This document shows positions 57,680-64,000 of a stretch of DNA of 64,000 nucleotides, in pieces. Below the pieces are notes generated by a model, which saw only the letters and a program-made list of their open reading frames with translations, was not told where the DNA came from and made no database searches. Position 1 is the stretch's first letter; each line of letters opens with the position of its first letter. The translations under genes and the position numbers were made by a program. Source of the stretch: Pseudomonas sp. HS6 (GTDB lineage Bacteria > Pseudomonadota > Gammaproteobacteria > Pseudomonadales > Pseudomonadaceae); assembly GCF_023375815.1 (NCBI RefSeq), contig NZ_CP067412.1:1426001-1490000 (forward strand). The letters run 5' to 3'.

Positions 57680-59161
57680 ATGTCGAATACAACGGGAATT
57701 CACGCCTTTTCGTCGGCGCGCTCGCTGACGTCCGTCATCTGCGTCCGGCCTAAAACAGCCTTTAAGGTCGCCGCCTACAGCGTCATGGCGACGTTCGTAA
57801 GCTGTGGCGTCGGCGCCCAGGATTTTACCGCCAACCCCGATGAAGCCCGGGCCATCGCCAAGGAAGCCTATCTGTACGGTTTCCCGGTGGTAGAGATGTA
57901 CAAGACCCTGTACACCCAGGCCATCGATACCAAAAGCCCGAACTATAAGGCGCCACTGAACCAGATCGGCAACACCGCGAAGGCCTTCACCGCGAAAGAC
58001 ACCGCATTCGTCACGCCAAACGCCGACACGCCTTACTCGTTCGTCTGGATGGACCTGCGTGCCGAGCCACTGATCCTCACCCTGCCGCCCATCGAAGAGC
58101 ACCGTTACTACTCGGTGCAACTGATCGACGCCTATACCCAGAACTTCGCGTACCTCGGCACCCGCAGCACCGGTAACAACGGCGGGCATTTCATGATTGC
58201 CGGGCCGGACTGGCAGGGTCAGCAACCGCTGAACATCGACCGATTGCTGCGCAGTGAAAGCAACATTACCTACGCGCTGTACCGCACGCAGCTGTTCGAC
58301 GACAAGGACCTGGCGAAGGTCAAACAGATCCAGAAAGGCTACAAGGTCGAGCCGCTGAGCCATTACGTGAAACAGAAAGCGCCGGCACCAGCGCCGAAAG
58401 TCACTTGGCCGAAACCGACGCCGACCATGAGCGAAACCCCGGACCTGTTCCGCTACTTGAATTTCATGCTGGCCTTCACCCCGCCGCAGGATGTCGAGAA
58501 AGACCTGCTCGCGCGCTTCGCCAAAATCGGTATCGGCGCCGGCCAGCCCTTCGATCTGAAGTCACTCAGCGCCGAGCAACGCAAGGCACTGGAAGACGGT
58601 ATTGCCGACGCAAAAGCCGAGTTCGCCGCGTTCCAGAAAGACAAGGTCGATACCCATCAGGTCTCCAGCGGCGATCTGTTCGGCACTCGCGACCACCTCA
58701 AGGGCAATTACCTGTACCGCTACGCCGGGGCCAACATGGGGATCTTCGGCAACTCCGCCGAAGAGGCGAATTACATCGGTTATTTCGTCGACAAGGACGG
58801 GCAGCACGCCGACGCTTCGAAACACGACTATACCCTGCATTTCGACAAGGGCGCCCTGCCCCCCGCCGACGCGTTCTGGTCACTGACGATGTACGACGGC
58901 AAATCCAAATTGCTGGTGGCCAACCCGCTCAACCGCTACCTGATCAACTCGCGGATGCTGCCGGACCTGAAGCTCGATGCCGACGGTGGTCTGACTCTGT
59001 ACGTGCAGCACAAGAATCCGGGGAAAGACAAACAGGCCAATTGGCTACCTGCACCGAACGGTCCGTTCTACGGGGTCTTGCGCCTATATCTGCCAAGACC
59101 GGAAGTCGCCAGCGGCGAATGGAAAATGCCGTTGCTCAACCCGGTCGACACAAAACAATAA
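57680..59161 (+). CDS. DUF1254/DUF1214 exported protein
   Basis: A 493-residue protein. A long N-terminus ends in a hydrophobic stretch and a likely signal cleavage near residues 45-50 (VGAQ). DUF1254 covers about 60-190 (EAYLYGFPVVEMYK, TPNADTPYSFVWMDL) and DUF1214 about 350-480 (FWSLTMYDGKSKLLVANPLNRY). Such proteins are periplasmic and of unknown activity. An internal ATG near residue 36 could be an alternative start. It is followed after 12 bases by two genes for outer-membrane barrel proteins, so the three may act together in the envelope. Confidence 0.88.
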   Translation: MSNTTGIHAFSSARSLTSVICVRPKTAFKVAAYSVMATFVSCGVGAQDFTANPDEARAIAKEAYLYGFPVVEMYKTLYTQAIDTKSPNYKAPLNQIGNTAKAFTAKDTAFVTPNADTPYSFVWMDLRAEPLILTLPPIEEHRYYSVQLIDAYTQNFAYLGTRSTGNNGGHFMIAGPDWQGQQPLNIDRLLRSESNITYALYRTQLFDDKDLAKVKQIQKGYKVEPLSHYVKQKAPAPAPKVTWPKPTPTMSETPDLFRYLNFMLAFTPPQDVEKDLLARFAKIGIGAGQPFDLKSLSAEQRKALEDGIADAKAEFAAFQKDKVDTHQVSSGDLFGTRDHLKGNYLYRYAGANMGIFGNSAEEANYIGYFVDKDGQHADASKHDYTLHFDKGALPPADAFWSLTMYDGKSKLLVANPLNRYLINSRMLPDLKLDADGGLTLYVQHKNPGKDKQANWLPAPNGPFYGVLRLYLPRPEVASGEWKMPLLNPVDTKQ

Positions 59162-59173
59162 GCGGAGTCAGTG

Positions 59174-60124
59174 ATGGTCAAGCCTTACGTTGTGCGCCCG
59201 TTGCTGGCGCTGTGCATGATCGGCAGCCCGGCGCTGTACGCCGCCGAGGGCGGTGTCGGGCGACCGATTACCGGTCAGCAGGTGTTTTCCAATGCCGGGG
59301 TCGTCCCGCCGGAACCGGGCTTGGTGACGTCGCTTACCAGCATCTGGTACGACGGCGAGCTCAAGGGCAGTCGCGGCGCGCCGATTTCCGGTGCGGTCAG
59401 CGCCGGGATCAAGATGAAAGTCTCCTACACCATGGCCAACGTCACTCACGTCTGGGACACCGGCAAAGGCCCCTGGAACTATGCCTCGGCCATCGGCATA
59501 CCGGTTCAATACACCGACATCAATGCTTCCATCACCGGGCCGCGTGGACGGACCCTCGGCACCAGCGATTCCGGCACCCAGTTTGCCGACGCATTGATCA
59601 CGCCGATTGCCGCCGGTTACCATTTCGACGAGCTCAATCACATTTCGTTTTCGCTGCCGATCTACGTACCGACCGGTGCCTATAACGACAATCGCCTGGC
59701 CAACCCCGGCCAGAACAACTACACGTTCATGCCCACCGTGGCGTTCTCGCATCTGGACGGCAAGGGCGGCGAATTCACGCTGTCCGGCAACCTGCAGTTC
59801 TATACCGAGAACAAAGACACTGATTACCGCACGGGCGACATCTTTTCCCTCGAAGCCCTGTGGACCCACGGTTTTGGCAATGGCTGGAATGCCGGACTGG
59901 TCGCCGGCTACATCCAGCAGGTGAGCGACGACAAGGGTGACACTGCCGACACGCTCAACGGCTTTCGCGGTCGTTCGGTCGGTGCCGGCCCGACCGTTGG
60001 CTGGAGCGGCAAGTTCGCCGACGCTCAGGCCAGCGTCAGCGCTCGTTGGGTGCCGGAGTTCGACACCAAGAACCGTCCTGAAGGTAACGGCGTGTCCGTC
60101 AACCTGACCCTGGCGTTTTTCTAA
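59174..60124 (+). CDS. SphA/MetA-type outer-membrane barrel protein
   Basis: A 316-residue exported protein; the ATG at 59174 follows a GTG that is less likely. A signal peptide ends after YAA (about residue 22). The mature part alternates as amphipathic strands, starts with EGGVGRPITGQQVF and ends in LALFF, an aromatic C-terminus for barrel assembly. This pattern is that of the SphA/phenol-degradation MetA family of putative outer-membrane transporters. The substrate is unknown. It lies 12 bases after the DUF1254 gene and 13 before the next barrel gene. Confidence 0.8.
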   Translation: MVKPYVVRPLLALCMIGSPALYAAEGGVGRPITGQQVFSNAGVVPPEPGLVTSLTSIWYDGELKGSRGAPISGAVSAGIKMKVSYTMANVTHVWDTGKGPWNYASAIGIPVQYTDINASITGPRGRTLGTSDSGTQFADALITPIAAGYHFDELNHISFSLPIYVPTGAYNDNRLANPGQNNYTFMPTVAFSHLDGKGGEFTLSGNLQFYTENKDTDYRTGDIFSLEALWTHGFGNGWNAGLVAGYIQQVSDDKGDTADTLNGFRGRSVGAGPTVGWSGKFADAQASVSARWVPEFDTKNRPEGNGVSVNLTLAFF

Positions 60125-60137
60125 GGAGGCGCCAGGG

Positions 60138-61181
60138 ATGGCCATCGCTCGCCGCTTGACCTTATGCAGCGCACTGTTCAGCAGTCTGGCCTGTGCCGGC
60201 GGTGATTTACCGGGGCTAGGCAGTGCTCCCGCCCACCCGGTCCCCAAGGGCGACCCGGAAACCTGCCATCGCCTGCAACAGAACTTCGACATCGACCTGA
60301 AGGACGTCGTGAAGGCCGGTTGCGACCCGTCCACCGAACAGATCTCCAAACTGATGGATAACCCGGTGGGCAATCTGGTGCTGCTGGTCAACCAGTTCGA
60401 CTACACCGCGCTCAAGGGCCCGAACAGCAACGGCACGCGGATGCTCGGCAAATACAGCTTCATGCCGACCTTCCCGATCTCCCTCGGCGAAGACTGGAAC
60501 CTAATCAACCGCGTGCCGATCAGCTACGTCAGCGCACCGGTCAATCACAGGGCCGGTAACCTGATCGGCATGGGGCCGAATGAAATCCTCAGTGACCGCG
60601 ACGATTTCGCCTCGGTGGTCGAGGATCCGTTTGACCGCACCAGCGGTTTCGGCGATCTGACCTACGTCGGCGTGTTCTCGCCCAAGCAACCGGTGCGCTT
60701 TGCCGGCGGCGGCAAGATGGTCTGGGGCTTCGGCCCGACGGCAATGTTCCCCACCGCTGAAAAGGACGTGCTCGGCACCGGCAAATACTCGCTGGGCCCA
60801 GCGTTCGTCGCCGCATATCTGGGCGAGGACTGGACGCTCGGCGTATTCCCGCAGCATTGGTGGTCGGTCGGCGGCGACAGCAACCGCAAGGATGTCAGCC
60901 TGACCAACGTGCAGTACTTCATTCAACGCGTGATTCCCGGCCCGGCCCAATGGCGGGTTGGCATGACACCCAACGTCACGGTCAACTGGAAGGCTGACGG
61001 CGGCAACAAGGTCACCTTCCCCGTCGGCATCGGCGCCGGGCGGATCTTCAATTTCGGCAAGCTGCCGGTGCGGATTTCCGGCGAGATCCAGTACTCGGCG
61101 ATCCACCCCGAAGACCAGATCAGCAGTCGCTGGAATTTCCGGCTGTCGTTCGTTCCGGTCATCCCGACTTTCATGTTTTGA
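60138..61181 (+). CDS. Putative outer-membrane barrel protein
   Basis: A 347-residue exported protein with a signal peptide of about 20 residues (cleavage near LACAG). The mature N-terminus has a cysteine pair (TCHRLQQ, then AGCDPSTEQ), then about 270 residues of alternating strands ending in IPTFMF with a C-terminal Phe. It resembles neuromedin-U-like/transporter-type outer-membrane proteins. GGAGG (AAGGAGGCG) precedes the ATG. It likely works with the preceding two envelope proteins. It is followed after 15 bases by moxR, so the transcript may continue. Confidence 0.72.
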   Translation: MAIARRLTLCSALFSSLACAGGDLPGLGSAPAHPVPKGDPETCHRLQQNFDIDLKDVVKAGCDPSTEQISKLMDNPVGNLVLLVNQFDYTALKGPNSNGTRMLGKYSFMPTFPISLGEDWNLINRVPISYVSAPVNHRAGNLIGMGPNEILSDRDDFASVVEDPFDRTSGFGDLTYVGVFSPKQPVRFAGGGKMVWGFGPTAMFPTAEKDVLGTGKYSLGPAFVAAYLGEDWTLGVFPQHWWSVGGDSNRKDVSLTNVQYFIQRVIPGPAQWRVGMTPNVTVNWKADGGNKVTFPVGIGAGRIFNFGKLPVRISGEIQYSAIHPEDQISSRWNFRLSFVPVIPTFMF

Positions 61182-61196
61182 GCAAGGACTCGCGCC

Positions 61197-62177
61197 ATGA
61201 CTGCACTCACCGAACTCAACGCCCTACAGGCCAGCATCGCTGAAACGGTGCTCGGCCAGGATCAGGTGATCCGGCAGATCCTGCTCGGTCTACTGGCCAA
61301 CGGGCACTTGCTGCTGGAAAGCCTGCCGGGGCTGGCCAAGACCCGCACGGTCAAGGCGCTCGCCAGGCATCTGGACGCAAAGATGAGCCGCATCCAGTTC
61401 ACCCCGGACCTGCTGCCCTCGGACATCACCGGTGCCGAGGTGCTGCATCAGGTCGAAGGCAAGAACGAGATCCGCTTCCAGCCCGGCCCGCTGTTCGGCA
61501 ATCTGATTCTGGCCGACGAAATCAACCGTGCGCCGGCCAAGGTGCAAGCGGCACTGCTTGAAGCCATGGAAGAACGGCAAATCACCGTGGCCGGCAACAG
61601 CCACGTGCTGCCGGAGCTGTTCATTGTCGTGGCGACGCAAAACCCGATTGAACAGGAAGGCACTTATCCGCTGCCGGAAGCGCAGATGGACCGGTTCCTG
61701 ATGAAAGTCCTGCTCGATTACCCCAGCGCCGACAACGAGAGTCAGGTGCTGCGACTGCTGCGCGCCGAAGAGTTTGCCCAGGGCGCCAACACGGCGCCGA
61801 CCAAGGGTTTCGAACTGGCGCAGGACGTGATCTTCGCCGCACGCAAGGAAGTCAGTGCGGTACACGTCTCCCCCGCCATCGACCGTTACCTGATCGACCT
61901 GATCAACGCCACCCGCCTTCCGGCCGATTACGACGAAGACCTCGGCCGCTGGATCGCCATCGGCGCCAGTCCCCGTGGCGGCATCGGGCTGGATCGTTGC
62001 GCCCGCGCCGATGCGTGGTTGCAGGGTCAGGATTTCGTTTCGCCGGACAACGTGCGCGCTGTGGTGCACCCGGTGCTGCGCCATCGCCTGCAACTGAGCT
62101 ACGACGCAGTGGCCGATGGCGTCAGCGCCGATCAGGTGCTGGACCGGATTCTCGACAAGGTGGCGATTCCCGCCTGA
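61197..62177 (+). CDS. MoxR family AAA+ ATPase
   Basis: A 326-residue AAA+ chaperone-like ATPase. Walker A reads ESLPGLAKTR near residues 42-51, Walker B LILADEINRAPAKVQ near 102, sensor 1 VATQNPIEQEGTYPLPEAQ near 145, and an ISPRGG-like sensor 2 (GASPRGGIGL) near 260. MoxR proteins pair with VWA-domain proteins to mature or activate partners. The DUF58, DUF4381 and VWA genes that follow are the usual partners in Bat-type operons linked to envelope stress tolerance. Confidence 0.93.
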   Translation: MTALTELNALQASIAETVLGQDQVIRQILLGLLANGHLLLESLPGLAKTRTVKALARHLDAKMSRIQFTPDLLPSDITGAEVLHQVEGKNEIRFQPGPLFGNLILADEINRAPAKVQAALLEAMEERQITVAGNSHVLPELFIVVATQNPIEQEGTYPLPEAQMDRFLMKVLLDYPSADNESQVLRLLRAEEFAQGANTAPTKGFELAQDVIFAARKEVSAVHVSPAIDRYLIDLINATRLPADYDEDLGRWIAIGASPRGGIGLDRCARADAWLQGQDFVSPDNVRAVVHPVLRHRLQLSYDAVADGVSADQVLDRILDKVAIPA

Positions 62178-62185
62178 GGCCTGAT

Positions 62186-63124
62186 ATGGAAAGCACCGAC
62201 GGGCTGGTCTATGTCTCTCTCGCACAGTTGATGGCGCTGGAGTTCAAGGCCCGTGATCTGAGTTTTCTGGCCCGCCAGCCCCAGGGCAGCATCCTCGCCG
62301 GCAACCATGCCTCGCGCCTGCGTGGCCGAGGTTTGAACTTTGATGAACTGCGCCGCTATCAGCCCGGCGACGATTTACGTCACCTCGACTGGCGCGCCTC
62401 GCTGCGCACTGGCAAACCGGTGGTGCGCACCTTCACCGAGGAACGCGATCGCCCGGCGCTGATCGTGGTCGACCAGCGCATGTCGATGTTTTTCGGCTCG
62501 CAACGCAGCTTCAAATCCGCCGTCGCTGCGGAACTCGGAGCACTCGCGGCGTGGATGGTGTTCCATGCCGGGGATCGGGTCGGCGGGCTGGTGTTCAATG
62601 ATCGGCGCATCGACTGCATCGCGCCGCTGCGCAGCCGTAAACGGGTCGAGGTCTTGCTCAGTCGCATCGCCGAGCAGAATCAGGCGCTGAACGCCGGCAA
62701 CCCCGACGCCGAAGACGAGGACCAACTGGACAAGGCCTTGCAACGTTGCCTGGCGCTGGCCGGGCATGACCATCTGATCTGCATCGTCAGCGACTTTGCC
62801 GGGGCCGGCGAGCGCACCTTGCAGTTGATGCGGCAACTTTCAGCGCACAACGATGTGATCGCGCTGCAAGTCTACGATCCGTTGGCGCTGAAGCTGCCGA
62901 ACAACGGTCGACTGTTGGTGACCCAGGGCCAGTTGCAAGTGGAACTGGCGGTCGAGAAACGTAACGTGCATCAGCCGTTGGGGGATTTTCTCGGTGGCCG
63001 GCTCAAGGACGTCGCCACCCTGCTGCGCCGCAGTCAGGTGCCACTGATGATGTTCAGCACCGCCGAAGAAGCGCATCAGCAATTGCGCGCCGAGCTTGGC
63101 AAAAGCGCCGGACCCCGGCGGTGA
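62186..63124 (+). CDS. DUF58 domain protein
   Basis: A 312-residue protein with the typical DUF58 core RRYQPGDDLRHLDWRAS near residue 55-70 and a following VWA-like fold (ALIVVDQRMSMFF). The start at 62186 is 8 bases after the moxR stop; the open frame back to 61997 overlaps moxR. No membrane helix is visible. The stop overlaps the GTG start of the DUF4381 gene (GTGA). It is probably a MoxR-dependent partner protein. Confidence 0.9.
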   Translation: MESTDGLVYVSLAQLMALEFKARDLSFLARQPQGSILAGNHASRLRGRGLNFDELRRYQPGDDLRHLDWRASLRTGKPVVRTFTEERDRPALIVVDQRMSMFFGSQRSFKSAVAAELGALAAWMVFHAGDRVGGLVFNDRRIDCIAPLRSRKRVEVLLSRIAEQNQALNAGNPDAEDEDQLDKALQRCLALAGHDHLICIVSDFAGAGERTLQLMRQLSAHNDVIALQVYDPLALKLPNNGRLLVTQGQLQVELAVEKRNVHQPLGDFLGGRLKDVATLLRRSQVPLMMFSTAEEAHQQLRAELGKSAGPRR

Positions 63125-63723
63125 ACCCGAACATCCCGAGCATCGAACAACTCCAGGAGTTGGGCCTGCCCGCGCCGGTCAGCTACGCGCCGCAGACCTG
63201 GGGCTGGTGGGTGTTGCTGGCAGTCCTGCTGCTGACAGCACTGCTGATTGGGGTGCGGCGGTATTGGCAATGGCGGCGCGATCAGTATCGGCGTGAAGCA
63301 TTGGTGCGACTGGCGCAGTTGCGCGATCGCAGTGATGACCTGAGTGCGTTGCGCGAATTGCCGGAGTTGCTCAAGCGCGTGGCAATCTCGATGCCGATCT
63401 GCAATCCGCCCCCTGTGGGAGCGAACTTGCTCGCGATGGCGTCGGGGCAGCCAATAAATGTGTTGGATGGTGTTCCCTCATCGCGAGCAAGTCGAATCGT
63501 CGCACCGTCGCTCCCACAGGGTCCGGCAGCGCTGGAGGGGCTGGACTGGCAAGCTTTCTTGCAGCAACACAGCAAAAAACCGTTGCCCGCCGATTTCAGC
63601 CAGCAACTGGCCCGACTCGCCTACGCTCCCGACGACGTCCTGCGCTCCCTGCCCGCTTCGCAGCGGCTGGCGCTGTTCGACACCTGCCAACACTGGGTGG
63701 AGCAGCATCATGTGGCAGCTTGA
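63121..63723 (+). CDS. DUF4381 membrane protein carrying an in-frame REPIN
   Basis: A 200-residue protein with GTG start overlapping the DUF58 stop. One membrane helix lies at about residues 26-47 (WWVLLAVLLLTALLIGV), then a cytoplasmic helical domain (RELPELLKRVAIS) and a C-terminal part (GLDWQAFLQQHSKKPL, then LFDTCQHWVEQH) as in DUF4381 proteins of Bat operons. Residues about 97-134 are encoded by a 111-bp REPIN and look unrelated to the family; without them the length, about 163, matches typical members. The insertion keeps the frame. Its end overlaps the VWA gene by 14 bases. Confidence 0.85.
   Translation: MNPNIPSIEQLQELGLPAPVSYAPQTWGWWVLLAVLLLTALLIGVRRYWQWRRDQYRREALVRLAQLRDRSDDLSALRELPELLKRVAISMPICNPPPVGANLLAMASGQPINVLDGVPSSRASRIVAPSLPQGPAALEGLDWQAFLQQHSKKPLPADFSQQLARLAYAPDDVLRSLPASQRLALFDTCQHWVEQHHVAA
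63411..63521. repeat. REPIN (paired REP elements) inside a coding gene
   Basis: The left arm begins CCCTGTGGGAGCGAACTTGC and the right arm ends GTCGCTCCCACAGGG, with TCGCGA near the inner end of both arms. The right arm has about 15 extra bases (a common REP variant). The length of 111 bases is a multiple of three, and no stop codon occurs in the reading frame of the host gene. Confidence 0.9.
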
Positions 63724-64000
63724 TTATCCGTGGCTGTTACTCCTGCTGCCGCTGCCCTGGCTGGCCTACCGTTACCTGCCCGCGTATCAGGAAGCCCGCA
63801 GCGCCGTGCGCGTGCCGTTCTTCAACGCCATGAGCCGCGCCGTCGGTGAAACACCCGGCACCGCCGGCAGCCGCCGCAACCACTGGCAACTGCTGCTCAA
63901 TTTCCTGGTGTGGGCCTTGTTGCTGTTGGCCGTCGCACGTCCGGTGTTCGTCGAAAAACCCATCGAGCGCCAGCAACCGGTGCGTGACTTGATGCTTGCG
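63710..64000 (+). CDS. VWA domain protein (BatA-like), N-terminal part
   Basis: The first 97 codons of a gene cut by the window end. The N-terminus has a short hydrophobic segment (WLLLLLPLPWLAY) and a second helix near residues 60-82 (LLLNFLVWALLLLAVARP). The layout of two helices before QQPVRDLMLA, where the VWA metal-site strand should follow, is that of BatA/BatB proteins. It overlaps the DUF4381 gene by 14 bases and belongs to the moxR operon. Confidence 0.8.
   Translation, partial: MWQLDYPWLLLLLPLPWLAYRYLPAYQEARSAVRVPFFNAMSRAVGETPGTAGSRRNHWQLLLNFLVWALLLLAVARPVFVEKPIERQQPVRDLMLA

Noticed and set aside
61997..62185. Longer DUF58 protein starting inside moxR
   Set aside because: The extra residues are an out-of-frame reading of moxR; the ATG at 62186 gives the usual family N-terminus.

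Overview
The window looks like a chromosomal segment of a Pseudomonas of the P. fluorescens complex. The coding DNA is GC-rich and dense. Gene sets characteristic of the genus are present: muxABC-opmB, a MucR-type MHYT-GGDEF-EAL protein, a copG homologue, and the split trehalose/alpha-glucan clusters. A typical Pseudomonas REPIN and other palindromic extragenic repeats are also visible. I saw no rRNA, tRNA, CRISPR array, insertion sequence or prophage.

Layout. (1) Positions 1-5108: the end of an accessory biosynthetic cluster of LuxE-, LuxC- and PaaK-like acyl-activating and acyl-reducing enzymes plus a GNAT acyltransferase. (2) 5147-11183: a lineage-restricted hypothetical, a chemoreceptor, copG with a small membrane protein, a secreted alpha/beta hydrolase and a D-2-hydroxyacid dehydrogenase. 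(3) 11712-25596: a long co-directional operon, glgA-treZ-malQ-treY-DUF2934-glgX, continuing without a break into four genes of unknown joint function (acyl-CoA dehydrogenase-like, PIG-L deacetylase, NodS-like methyltransferase, GT2 glycosyltransferase). A second PIG-L gene and an EEP-family hydrolase follow. (4) 29006-36618, minus strand: glgE-treS/maltokinase-glgB. Together (3) and (4) encode the GlgE route (trehalose to maltose to maltose-1-phosphate to glucan, with branching), the TreY/TreZ route (glucan to trehalose), and glucan synthesis, debranching and disproportionation. glgC and glgP are not in the window.

(5) 36837-46455: small proteins, MgtC, an orphan ccoG, a 570-bp palindromic tandem-repeat element, a MocR-type regulator, an AT-rich insertion carrying one OLD-family ATPase/nuclease (candidate defence gene), an SDR and a MucR-like protein. 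(6) 46661-55639: the muxABC-opmB RND efflux operon. (7) 55843-64000: tpx, SRPBCC and YciI proteins, a DUF1254 gene with two outer-membrane barrel genes, then a moxR-DUF58-DUF4381-VWA (Bat-like) operon that runs off the end.

Most notable observations: the second PIG-L protein (25771-26532) keeps the three zinc ligands of the family but has lost both catalytic residues that its nearby paralogue retains. The four-gene tail of the glucan operon could encode an undescribed amino-sugar pathway. Two unrelated genes (the methyltransferase and ccoG) carry 14-nt tandem duplications of their start sites, and each creates a five-codon mini-ORF that ends on the real start codon. A 111-bp REPIN sits in frame inside the DUF4381 gene. 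A 131-bp tandem array is bounded by inverted repeats.
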